From NCBI GenBank assembly GCA_009829735.1, contig CM020620.1:16636354-16700353 (forward strand): a stretch of 64,000 nt of DNA, given 5' to 3'. The notes beneath the pieces were generated by a model. The model saw only the letters and a list, made by a program, of their open reading frames with translations. It ran no database searches and was not told the origin of the DNA. A program made the translations under genes and the position numbers. Numbering within the stretch: position 1 is the stretch's first letter; each line of letters starts with the position of its first letter. This document shows positions 21,172 to 30,150 of this stretch, piece by piece. The stretch is from Pyropia yezoensis. Taxonomy: Eukaryota > Rhodophyta > Bangiophyceae > Bangiales > Bangiaceae.

Positions 21172-21190
21172 CTCCCCTCTCCTCAGTTCC
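21172..21190 (-). promoter_or_regulatory. Polypurine tract of element 2
   Basis: On the minus strand GAGGAGAGGGGAG directly precedes the 3' LTR. The same tract precedes the LTR of element 3 at 57719-57731. Confidence 0.75.
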
Positions 21191-21548
21191 GACCGACCCG
21201 GTCGGCCCTGTGAGGGGGTGCGTAAACGCACGTCTCGGCGTTGGGGGGGGGACGCGACTTGCTGTCCCCCCTTGAGTACGTAACGCGGATGTGGAGGCGG
21301 TCACGTTGGCCGCCCCTCTCCTCAAGCTTGCCCACTTGGCAGCTTGCTCTCCTCGGTTCACACCTCACCACCACCACCACTTCTCCTCCACCTTACACGG
21401 GGCCACCCCACGCTGGGGAGGCCACCCGTTTACCCACGATCCGAGTCCCCCTCAACTCGAGGCGGGTCTCGTGCCGCGATAGCCAGGACGTCTCTCCCCA
21501 ACTTGGGGAGAGCCATGGCGACTCCGGGAGTGGAGACGGACTCTCTCG

Positions 21549-23459
21549 ATGAGCGTATGGAGGACACCTCCTACGGTGCAGCGCCTGCCGGGACTTCCGG
21601 CGGGGGCTCCGCGATCGCCCACCTCGGGTGGGACTCCCGCGTCACCCGGCTTTGGGTTGACGGCAGGATCTCCCCCGGAGGCGGGACAAGTTGTCCCGCG
21701 TGAGGCCTTGGGGCGGTGGTTTTACCCCGCTTGGCCTCTGTATGAGGAGGGGTTGACTGTTCTTCGCTGTGGCCGACTCGGCGCAGCGATGGGTCGGGTA
21801 TGGGACCGCCTACGGGAGAAGTATCCCCGTAGGGTCGGGTTCCCTGCCGGCTTCAGGACGGACCAGTTTGCCTTCCTGGACGACGAGGAGGTCGAGGACG
21901 TGCAGCGGGCCAAGGCCATGGTGGACCGCGGGGGAACTATCCCGGGTCCCGGCGACTTGCCGACCTTCACTTGGGACGCGGTGGCAACTCGCCCCCCGTA
22001 CCTTCACGAGGCCGATCCGCACACTCATCACTTTGATGTGCGGATGGAGAAGGACTTCCGGCGAGGTCCCTACTTGGTGACCTCGGCTCAACTTGAGTTT
22101 CCTCAGCAGTCTGCTGCCAGTAAGGAGCAATACTACCCGAAGAAGCCCGAGTGGTGGCCTCAAGTTGAGGTCCCCTACGGGTTCCCGGCATTGTTGCCAC
22201 GGTTGCTTGACCACTTCGGCTCCGTCATGTTGACGGCTGGCCCTGATCATCTGGTGTGGGCCATGTTGGCCACCCAGTGGCTCCTCGAGGTCATGTCGAC
22301 CTGGGTGTCATGTGTTCAGCGGCGGGGGATGCTCTGGCATCTCCCCCTCCGGCTCATCCAGGGTTTGGAACAGCTCACCCCTCAGCTAGTTGCTGAGGGG
22401 TGCTCGTCAGGACAACTCACTCTACTTGAGGAGATGCTCCGCCTCCACAAGTTTATCGAGTGGGAGAGCATTGAGCACAAGTTGCGCCGCCCCACTCGAG
22501 GGCCCAAGGACGATGGCGCACTTCGCCAGTTCGTGTGGGTCGCTCGTGAACTTCACGACGGCCGTGTGGTCCTACGAGAGGGGTTGGGCATCGGGGACTA
22601 CCCGTATGCCCCGGGGGTGGATCGTCACACTGCGCCACCTCCGGACAAGCCCATAGTTATGGCTGTGCCCTCATATGATGACCATATGACTCAACCTACT
22701 GCGGGGGCCCCAAGTCGGGGTCGCAGTTACACCCGGGTACCGCCACCTCGGCGTGCCCCTCCGCTTCCTCCTGTTCCTTTCCAGCCTCACGGGAACATCC
22801 CGATCAGCGTGGCCGTGGAGTCATCCACACCGGTGTCTCCCAACTTGGGGGCCACCCTCCTGACGGTATACCCCAAGTTGGTGTTACCGCCCACGCCTCT
22901 AACCTCAGAGATGATGATCACCACGTTGGTGCGCACCATTTCCCGGTTGGCCGCGTCGACCGCAACCCTCCAAAGTTCCGAGACTCCTCAACTTGAGGAG
23001 CGCGTTCGTACTGCAGTGGCGACCGCGAGTTGCGAGTCGGTGGCGGAGTTTATGACGGCCGAGTTGGCTCGCATTGGGGCTATTATGCCCCAGCCAACCC
23101 CACTTGGGCGTGGCAAGCGTCGTGCGAGCCGGGCATACTCGCCTCCTCGCCGTCGTCGCCGTCACTCGCGGCGCTCTCCCTCCGTGTCGGAAGACGAGTT
23201 GTCTTACTCCGTCTCGGAGTCCTCTACCCCATCGGAGACGGAGTCTGTCCAGCGTCTGCGTCGCAAACTTGCGCGCAAGACCAGGCAGAAGAGTAGCCAC
23301 GGTCGGCGCCACTTGCGCGACCGTGAGGGGCGCGACGGTTCCGACTTGGAGCCGCCGCCCCTTCCAACGAGTGGAGACCGTTATCGGCGTGGGTCTCGCC
23401 GCTCGCCTCCACGTGAGGGCGAGGGCCGTGGAGTGGGAGAGTCTAGCATGCGTGCCTAG
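21549..23459 (+). CDS. Long antisense accessory ORF of element 2 (aORF2, 636 aa)
   Basis: Uninterrupted ORF from ATG 21549 to TAG, opposite in sense to gag-pol and convergent with it; its stop lies 111 bp from the pol stop. In the decayed copy of element 3 the protein starts further upstream (MATPGVETDSLDERMEDTSY). The matching ATG here is at 21515 in another frame, with one extra base around 21617-21635, so the N-terminus in this copy is uncertain. The central part (about residues 60-380) looks folded, e.g. GRWFYPAWPLYEEGLTVLR. FGSV is at residue 223, VQRRGMLWHLP ends near 266 and EW is at 304-305, matching the order and spacing in aORF1. The C-terminal ~130 residues are Arg/Ser-rich (SPPRRRRRHSRRSPSVSEDE), resembling an RS-like nucleic-acid-binding tail. 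No signal peptide, membrane helix or known enzyme motif. Role unknown. Confidence 0.8.
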   Translation: MSVWRTPPTVQRLPGLPAGAPRSPTSGGTPASPGFGLTAGSPPEAGQVVPREALGRWFYPAWPLYEEGLTVLRCGRLGAAMGRVWDRLREKYPRRVGFPAGFRTDQFAFLDDEEVEDVQRAKAMVDRGGTIPGPGDLPTFTWDAVATRPPYLHEADPHTHHFDVRMEKDFRRGPYLVTSAQLEFPQQSAASKEQYYPKKPEWWPQVEVPYGFPALLPRLLDHFGSVMLTAGPDHLVWAMLATQWLLEVMSTWVSCVQRRGMLWHLPLRLIQGLEQLTPQLVAEGCSSGQLTLLEEMLRLHKFIEWESIEHKLRRPTRGPKDDGALRQFVWVARELHDGRVVLREGLGIGDYPYAPGVDRHTAPPPDKPIVMAVPSYDDHMTQPTAGAPSRGRSYTRVPPPRRAPPLPPVPFQPHGNIPISVAVESSTPVSPNLGATLLTVYPKLVLPPTPLTSEMMITTLVRTISRLAASTATLQSSETPQLEERVRTAVATASCESVAEFMTAELARIGAIMPQPTPLGRGKRRASRAYSPPRRRRRHSRRSPSVSEDELSYSVSESSTPSETESVQRLRRKLARKTRQKSSHGRRHLRDREGRDGSDLEPPPLPTSGDRYRRGSRRSPPREGEGRGVGESSMRA

Positions 23460-23570
23460 TTGGCAGCTGCCTTTGTTGTGAGAGTGTGAGGGTTAGGGCT
23501 GTAGTTTAAAGCCACTCTGCGTACCACTTCGACTTGAAGCACTCTCTTGGCACTGTTGCTCGGCCTTCCC

Positions 23571-26500
23571 TCACGTTGAGGGAGGGCTGTTAGGGTCTAT
23601 CTCGTTCCGGGCACAGTACGCCCGGACCTTCTCAGCAGGAAGGTCCTCCACATACTCCCACGTATCATCCTTGGCTTTGTAGCCAAACCAACGCACCCTC
23701 AACATGAGGCGGTCAGTATCCTCATCCCAGCCGTGGTCGATGAACTTGTCGAACACGTACTCCTGCGGGCCCTGTTTGGCTGCAGGCAGCGAGGGCAGGC
23801 GCCACGTTTTCAAAGCACGCGCCCAAGCTGGGTCGCCTGCAGGCGGTGGTGCAACTTTGACCACGTCCTGCCCGTTCACTGTGCGGACCCCATCGTCACT
23901 TTCGATGGTGAAGCGCCGCCCATCAGTACGAAGGACCTGGTACGGCCCCTTCGTCTGGAACACCAACTTACCCCCAGTTGGGGTGTGTGAGTGGACCAAT
24001 ACCCAGTCACCCTGCTCGGGGACATGCTTGGCGTTGCGCACCTTTTTGTCAAAGGTACGCTTGTAGCGCTTTTGTGCTTTGTCCATCTCAGCCCTGACTT
24101 TAGGGATGAGGTTTTCAAGCCTAGCAGCGAACTCCGCCTTACTCTCAGTAGGAGTGGGCGTACTGCCACCATCCTCCCTAGTTGGGAGCGGCCGCCGCAC
24201 GGCAATAGACCGCACGCGACGGGGGGTCACAAAAGCGAGGGGTACTTCCCCGGTAGATGAGTGAACCTGCGAATTGTAGGCAGTGGTCAGAATTGAAATG
24301 TATTGGTCCCACGTCTTCACGTGCTCACTCACATAATGGCGCAGCTGCCTAACAATAGTTTTGTTGAAGCGCTCCACCTGCCCATTAGTTTGTGGGTGGT
24401 AGGGGGTGGCATAGTTTGCCTTAACCCCCAACATATCCAGCACTCCTTGAAACAGTACAGACGCAAATTGCGGTCCATTGTCCGATAGTGTACTATCCGG
24501 AATGCCATACGCGGCAACCCAGTGATCTAGGAAGGCTGACACGACCGACATGGCCGTGATCTCTGCCAGTGGGATCGCTCGCGTAAGTTTCGTGAAGCGG
24601 TCACAGATGACCAGGAGGTACTGGTTGCCCTCCTCGGTCACTGGCAGTGGCCCAAGGATGTCCATCGCCAACGCGGCGAAGGGCTCCTTGGCCGGGAACA
24701 ATAGCATAGCCGTAGTAGGCCGCCGTTCCATCAGACGGTTCTGTGCACAACTTGTGCAGGCAGCCACCCAACTGTAGATGTCCACCACCATGGACGGCCA
24801 GTAGTACCTGGTCCTCAGGGTCTGGTACAGTTTACTAGACCCCAGGTGTCCACCCGTGGGAGCGTTATGCTCCCTCTCAAGGATACTGTCCTTGAGGGAT
24901 GCGGGGACGACAAGTTGTTCGGTCCCCTGGAATACCCCCCTCCTCATGAGGAGGCCATCGTCTCCCAGGAAGAACCGCGTCTCCGCCACTGTATCCAGGG
25001 TATCCCTCTGCGACTTGCAGAAGGGATCCTCGGCCTGGGCCTTCACTACTTCGTCCAGGGACAGGGGCAAGTACTTCTTGTTCCCTGGCGCCTCGGGATT
25101 CAACGCCTGACCCGAGCGCGTGACTACCCCCACGATGGGGATGTCCTCATCGACTGGGGTGGTGTCCAGTCCCTCGGTAGGTACCCGAGAGAGGCCGTCG
25201 GCAAGGGCATGTTGCCTGCCAGGTCGGTACTCAATATCAAAGTTGAAGGGTGCAAGTCGCACCCTCCACCGGTTGAGACGAGTGTTCGTACAGTCCGTCT
25301 TGAAGATGAACTGCAACGCGCGGTGGTCACAGCGGATGAGGAACTTCTCACCCTCTAGGTAGTGACGAAGTGACGTCACCGCCCATACCACTGCGAGTCC
25401 TTCCAACTCGGTGACTCCGTAGTTCTTCTCGGCCGAGTTTAGCCCCTTGCTGAAGTATCCCACCGGCAAGTACTCCTTGTCCGGCTGTTGCTGAAGCAAC
25501 ACACAACCAAGTTGGTCGTAGCTAGCGTCCACATCCAGGATGTAGTGGCCTCCCAACCTGGGAATAGCCAGGATAGGGGGCTTCAGCAGAAGGTCCCGAA
25601 GAGTCTCAAAGGATTCCTGCTCCACCCGACTTGGGGGAGGCAGGTTCTTCGGTAGCGTTGAGCTCACTAACTCATTCAACGGATTCGCCACTTTGGCGAA
25701 GCCCTTAGTGAAACGTCGGTACACGTTACACATCCCGAGGAAGCTCCTCATCTGGGTCTGGGTCCGGGGGTACTGAGCCTTGCGGATGGCCCTCAAGTTT
25801 TTCTCGTTGACACTGAGACGCCCCGGACGGACAACATGTCCCAAGTACTCCACCTCTTGAGTGAAGAGGTGGCACTTACTCGCCTTCAGTGATACTCCGG
25901 CGTCAGCAAGTAGCTTGAACACCTGGCCAAGATGGCCAATGTGTTCCTCCGGACTTCGGGAGAACACAATGATATCGTCTAGGTACACGAGACAGATCTG
26001 CCACCGTACTCCGGCCAGAATCATGTCCATAGCGCGCTGGAAAGTTGCCGGCGCGTTACACAGGCCAAACGGTAGACGCTTGCACTGGTAGGTACCACAG
26101 TGACAGGTAAAGGTAGTTTTATGCCTGTCCTCCGGGGCAATGGGAATTTGCCAGTACCCCGCGTTACAGTCCAGGGTAGAGAACACGTTTGCCTCCCCCA
26201 GAGAGTCCAGACAGTCATCCATCCGAGGTAGGGGATAACTATCCTTCACCGTGCTCTCGTTGAGCTTACGGTAGTCGATACAGAACCGGGGGGTCCCATC
26301 AACTTTGGGGACGATCACCACCGGACTCGCCCACTCGGCGTTGCTGGCCTCGATCACATCGAGGGCCTCCATGCGAGCAACTTGCTCCTTAACGAGGGCC
26401 CTTGAACGGGGTCCTCCCCTATACGGTTGTTGGCGTATAGGGGGCGCACCGGGTTTCAACTCGATCCGGTGTTGGGTAGCTCTCATGAGTCCCAATTGAC

Positions 26501-27554
26501 CATCCCACAACTTGTGATATTGGTCCAAGAGGCGTTCAACTTGAACCCTCAACCTGGGTGGAACACCCTCCATGTTTACATGGGGCCGAGGAGAGGCGGC
26601 CGACTTGGCTTGATGCTTCTCCTTTCCGGACTTCGGGTCGCTACTTGCGCCCGCGTTGAGGGTGACCGCTACTACCGGTCCCTCGTGTTGGTCGATATAG
26701 CCGAACTTGGCCCCCGACTTGAAGAACTTGGGCGACGAGCTCAGGTTCATCACCTGGATCCTCCACGGGACTCCGGCTTTGGAGTCCATCGTGCCAAGGG
26801 CAACATGCACTTGGTGCTTGCGAGCAAGACGGGGGTTAGGGTGCACCAACCCGTTCCCCGCATAATCAGTTACAACATCCACGTGCGCCACCGAGTTGGG
26901 GGGCAACATGACTTTACGGGCTAAACGCAGAGTAGCAGTAAACCCTTCCCTCACAGAACAAACAGGCTTCGACTGTGAAACTGTCACAGGAGCCACAGAC
27001 TTTCCCTTACCAAGGATGGGGATAGTCTCCCCATTCATCAACTTGACCCAGTACTCAGGGCCACAAATCAAAGGCACTTGTGTTACGACATAAGGGGTAC
27101 CCAGAAGCAGGGGTACCGATATATTCTCAACTACACCATAGGTCACGTCGACCTCATGGGTCCCCAACCGAGTTGGTAGGGTCACGGCACCAACGATGGG
27201 AAGTACCCCACCATTGATATCGATCAGATGGTCAGCTTTAGACTTCCAGCGTTGGAGCCTCATCCCCTTTGGTAATAGCGACTTGCGTATCAAGGAGGCT
27301 CCTGACCCGGTATCAAGTACGATACGGGCACAACAGGCGCGGCCGGGGGCAAGTTGCACCCGTCCAGCCACCTGGAAGTTCTCACCCGTCAGCACCGCGA
27401 TGACCCGACGTGGGTTTACGTTCTTGGGAAGTCCCACCCGAGGTGGGCGGACTCCCTTAGGTCGCCGCAGTATCCGACACGGTTGGTTCGTCCTCTTGGC
27501 CCACTTGGCCGAGGCTGCCGTTGTGAGCTTCGGACGACCAGCTCCAACGGTCAT
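23571..27554 (-). CDS. pol: Pol polyprotein of element 2, intact (PR-RT-RNaseH-IN-chromodomain)
   Basis: 1327 aa from ATG 27554. Protease motif VLDTGSGASLIRK has its Asp at residue 81. The reverse transcriptase shows RFCIDYRKLN and the catalytic LVYLDDIIVFS. RNase H has LDVDASYDQLG and the downstream RCDHRALQ. The integrase zinc finger is EREHNAPTGGH ... CTSCAQNR, and the catalytic triad lies in AMDILGPLP, SDNGPQF and GQVERFN with 35 residues between the last two. A chromodomain-like tail follows (VRWFGYKAKDDTWEYVEDLP). All key residues are present and no stop or shift interrupts the frame. Its ATG overlaps the gag stop (ATGA), so translation by termination-reinitiation is likely rather than ribosomal frameshifting. 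Confidence 0.96.
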   Translation of the reverse strand: MTVGAGRPKLTTAASAKWAKRTNQPCRILRRPKGVRPPRVGLPKNVNPRRVIAVLTGENFQVAGRVQLAPGRACCARIVLDTGSGASLIRKSLLPKGMRLQRWKSKADHLIDINGGVLPIVGAVTLPTRLGTHEVDVTYGVVENISVPLLLGTPYVVTQVPLICGPEYWVKLMNGETIPILGKGKSVAPVTVSQSKPVCSVREGFTATLRLARKVMLPPNSVAHVDVVTDYAGNGLVHPNPRLARKHQVHVALGTMDSKAGVPWRIQVMNLSSSPKFFKSGAKFGYIDQHEGPVVAVTLNAGASSDPKSGKEKHQAKSAASPRPHVNMEGVPPRLRVQVERLLDQYHKLWDGQLGLMRATQHRIELKPGAPPIRQQPYRGGPRSRALVKEQVARMEALDVIEASNAEWASPVVIVPKVDGTPRFCIDYRKLNESTVKDSYPLPRMDDCLDSLGEANVFSTLDCNAGYWQIPIAPEDRHKTTFTCHCGTYQCKRLPFGLCNAPATFQRAMDMILAGVRWQICLVYLDDIIVFSRSPEEHIGHLGQVFKLLADAGVSLKASKCHLFTQEVEYLGHVVRPGRLSVNEKNLRAIRKAQYPRTQTQMRSFLGMCNVYRRFTKGFAKVANPLNELVSSTLPKNLPPPSRVEQESFETLRDLLLKPPILAIPRLGGHYILDVDASYDQLGCVLLQQQPDKEYLPVGYFSKGLNSAEKNYGVTELEGLAVVWAVTSLRHYLEGEKFLIRCDHRALQFIFKTDCTNTRLNRWRVRLAPFNFDIEYRPGRQHALADGLSRVPTEGLDTTPVDEDIPIVGVVTRSGQALNPEAPGNKKYLPLSLDEVVKAQAEDPFCKSQRDTLDTVAETRFFLGDDGLLMRRGVFQGTEQLVVPASLKDSILEREHNAPTGGHLGSSKLYQTLRTRYYWPSMVVDIYSWVAACTSCAQNRLMERRPTTAMLLFPAKEPFAALAMDILGPLPVTEEGNQYLLVICDRFTKLTRAIPLAEITAMSVVSAFLDHWVAAYGIPDSTLSDNGPQFASVLFQGVLDMLGVKANYATPYHPQTNGQVERFNKTIVRQLRHYVSEHVKTWDQYISILTTAYNSQVHSSTGEVPLAFVTPRRVRSIAVRRPLPTREDGGSTPTPTESKAEFAARLENLIPKVRAEMDKAQKRYKRTFDKKVRNAKHVPEQGDWVLVHSHTPTGGKLVFQTKGPYQVLRTDGRRFTIESDDGVRTVNGQDVVKVAPPPAGDPAWARALKTWRLPSLPAAKQGPQEYVFDKFIDHGWDEDTDRLMLRVRWFGYKAKDDTWEYVEDLPAEKVRAYCARNEIDPNSPPST

Positions 27555-29497
27555 TCGTTTCCCGCCGACTTGGCGTCCGAATCTGAGGGCGAAGGGGACG
27601 ACGACGAGTCCGAGGACGACGTGTCCGCCCCCTCCGTCGAGGGTGTGGCGACCGCCACCACTGGTCGAGACCCACCCTCGCGGCGTGAACGCACTTCGTT
27701 CGTAGCCGACTTCTTACTCGCATTCCTAACAAGCTGTTGGATGCGTTTACTCAACTTGGGGCAATCATATGCCCAGTGACCATCGGAGTTGCAGTTCCAA
27801 CACCGATGATCAGTTCCCGGAGGGGTCTTCCCAACTGGGGAAGACGACGAGGTACCTTGGGAAGTTCCCACGGCAGCTACCACCCTCTCCTTGCGGATTC
27901 GGCGTGCCTCTCGCAACTCTCTGGCCTGGCGCGCCTCTTCCCGTTCCTTGGCCAACTCGGCCTGACGCTCCTGGAGTTGTTCCTCCCGCAACTTGCGGTA
28001 GGCCTCGCCTCTGCGGTAGGCGAACCTAGCCAACTCGGCCAGGGTCGCCCGGGCAGTGTTATGCTCCCGGGTCTCCATCCGGACTGACCAGTGGAGTCCT
28101 TCCACAAACCGACTCTTCACCACAGCTTGTGGATGAAGAAACCCACAAAGATTGTTGAGCTTACGGACTCGCTCCGCAAAGGACAACTCGTCCTCCGCCT
28201 CTTCCTGATGGGCTTGCGTAAACTCCTCGACTTGAGAAGCCAACGCCGCTTCATCAACCATGGCCCTCAACAACCAGTTGACGAGCTCCAAATAGGACGT
28301 CACCTCCCCAGCGCCTCCACTTGAGGAGCTGGGCATGACGGACATAAGTTCTGTCCGCAGGTCTCCCTTCGTAAACTCCTGTAGCATGTAAAAAGCCATG
28401 CCTTCACTTATGGCATTGTCGTCACAGGCTTTTGTGAAACGACGTAGGAACTCAAAGACACGGAGGGGGGGAGTTCCATCCCACTCCGCTTTGTGCCCAA
28501 AAGAGTGAAGTGCATTCTTCTTGGCACGGCCCATGGCTCGGGCCTGGTCAGGACCATACGCCACCGACTTGTTGTGGAGGGCGTAGGTCTCACAGTCAAA
28601 GATTCTCTGGTAGACCGGGTTGGCTACCTGGATCTTGGGCGGCACCTCACGTTGAGGGAACAGCCGCTGTGGCACTGGGGTAAGTTCACCCACAGTGCCT
28701 GTAGTCCGGCGCGGCGCGCTTGGTGTAGCCGCCGGTGTTGTCGGGGGGAACTCCCCCATGAAGGGCGTACGCCCCACCGAGTATGGTGTGGCTCCCTCGT
28801 TGGGAGTCACAGGGGTCGCCCCCTGTTCAGGGCGACCCGAGATAGGTGTCAGGGGGGGCACCCCCTGCGCCTGCGGGCTCGAAGGCCCCAATCCGGTCTG
28901 GACATTAAGGCCATCTGGCAAACTCGCCACAATCTGATTCAGAATAGTATTCGTCATCGTGACCACCAGGTCCGGCAAAGTCTGCCGCAACACAGTGGTC
29001 GCCTCCCGACGGACAGTTTCCGCGAGGAGTGGATTGACGACTCCAGTTGAGTCTCGGTCCACCTCCGGGAGTCCACCTGAGGGGTAACCACGTTCCTCAG
29101 GGGTCTCAACCGGGGGCATGGGCGCGAGCCCATCGCCGACCAACGGAGGTCCGCCGTCCTCCGAAAGCCTAGTTGGCGATGGCTCCATGCCAAAGTTGGC
29201 TCCAACCCGAGTGGAACTCGCGGGGACAGTCCTCACCCCTTGGGACGTTCCCGTTGAGTATACCACGCGGTGGCCAGACTTCGGCCCACCCACGTCAGAA
29301 GTGTCACCCGAGTGAACTCCCGACTGAGTCGGGGTGGCCTGTTGCCCGCCCGCACTTCCAGTCCTGCTGGCTTGAGGGACCTCTAGTCCCTCTGCGACCC
29401 CAGGTAAACCCACCTGTGTCTCACCAGTATTCAAAGGCACTGAAGTACGTGCGTCACCCGTGTACTCCCCGGACGACGGGGGGTCCGAGCTAGCCAT
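27551..29497 (-). CDS. gag: Gag polyprotein of element 2
   Basis: 648 aa from ATG 29497 (MASSDPPSSGEYTGDARTSV); an in-frame GTG lies at 29521. N-terminal ~270 residues are low-complexity. Capsid-like helices follow (VFEFLRRFTKACDDNAIS ... SYLELVNWLLRAMVDEAALA ... DELSFAERVRKLNNLCGFLH), then a charged coiled-coil-like Glu/Arg stretch (LREEQLQERQAELAKEREEA). A CCHC zinc knuckle CWNCNSDGHWAYDC comes next and the tail is Ser/Asp-rich. The TGA stop overlaps the pol ATG by the sequence ATGA. Confidence 0.94.
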   Translation of the reverse strand: MASSDPPSSGEYTGDARTSVPLNTGETQVGLPGVAEGLEVPQASRTGSAGGQQATPTQSGVHSGDTSDVGGPKSGHRVVYSTGTSQGVRTVPASSTRVGANFGMEPSPTRLSEDGGPPLVGDGLAPMPPVETPEERGYPSGGLPEVDRDSTGVVNPLLAETVRREATTVLRQTLPDLVVTMTNTILNQIVASLPDGLNVQTGLGPSSPQAQGVPPLTPISGRPEQGATPVTPNEGATPYSVGRTPFMGEFPPTTPAATPSAPRRTTGTVGELTPVPQRLFPQREVPPKIQVANPVYQRIFDCETYALHNKSVAYGPDQARAMGRAKKNALHSFGHKAEWDGTPPLRVFEFLRRFTKACDDNAISEGMAFYMLQEFTKGDLRTELMSVMPSSSSGGAGEVTSYLELVNWLLRAMVDEAALASQVEEFTQAHQEEAEDELSFAERVRKLNNLCGFLHPQAVVKSRFVEGLHWSVRMETREHNTARATLAELARFAYRRGEAYRKLREEQLQERQAELAKEREEARQARELREARRIRKERVVAAVGTSQGTSSSSPVGKTPPGTDHRCWNCNSDGHWAYDCPKLSKRIQQLVRNASKKSATNEVRSRREGGSRPVVAVATPSTEGADTSSSDSSSSPSPSDSDAKSAGNE

Positions 29498-29597
29498 GTT
29501 GGCTAACGATCCGTATGACACGGTCCAAGTCCACCGTTCCTCTGAGACAGAGGGCCCCCTACACCCGGGTGCACCCGGAGGTAAAGTTTACCTCTCT

Positions 29598-29614
29598 CCC
29601 CTGCTGCTCCACCA
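29598..29614 (-). promoter_or_regulatory. Primer binding site of element 2
   Basis: Minus-strand TGGTGGAGCAGCAGGGG, two bases inside the 5' LTR. The 17 bases are the same as in element 1. Confidence 0.8.
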
Positions 29615-29616
29615 AA

Positions 29617-30084
29617 TGTGGCAAAAACCACTCGCACACACAGTACCCAAGTTGGGGCGGTGTGCGAGGGCTGCCTCCCGTGTCGGGGGAACCGGAAGAA
29701 GTGCAAGTCGCACACACTCTATCCCTGTTGTGGGGCAATCCCCCCACGGACAAACAAGAAGATGGTGTGTGGTCCAACAGTTTCTTGGTCGGGACGGGGA
29801 CGCAGGGCCAAGCCCCGCTGTCCCTCCCCTTATCCCCCCAGGGTCCACTCAGAATCTCGCCACTCAGAATCTCCCACCCCAGCACCTGCCCACCGGGCCA
29901 CACGAAAATTCAAGACGATAAATGCAGAAAACCCTCAAATCCAAGTTGGATTTACTACTAAGCTAACTATCCCGAACTTAGGGAATATGGACCCAAATGC
30001 AGGGGGAGGAACGGATCAGGTTAGTGGCCTGCCGCCCCTTGCATGGCACGTGTTGCCCCCTACCTGGGGGTCAATACTGCCACA
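29617..30084 (-). repeat. 5' LTR of element 2
   Basis: 468 bp, identical by eye to 20704-21171. Followed by the target duplication ACCCG. Confidence 0.95.
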
Positions 30085-30150
30085 ACCCGCGTCCCTACGC
30101 CCGCCATTAGCTCCTTCCCCCCCCGCCAATAGACCTGTGTACCCGCCGGC

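Larger units (their letters stand above)
20704..30084 (-). mobile_element. Complete Ty3/gypsy chromovirus-type LTR retrotransposon (element 2)
   Basis: 9381 bp on the minus strand. Both LTRs are 468 bp and look identical by eye, with ends TGTGGCA...TGCCACA in plus-strand reading. The 5-bp target duplication ACCCG is at 20699-20703 and 30085-30089. Order from its 5' end (right): LTR, primer binding site, gag, pol, then an antisense ORF, purine tract and 3' LTR. Gag and Pol frames are uninterrupted, so this copy could be active. It inserted about 60 bp upstream of a Harbinger-type transposase start. Confidence 0.96.
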
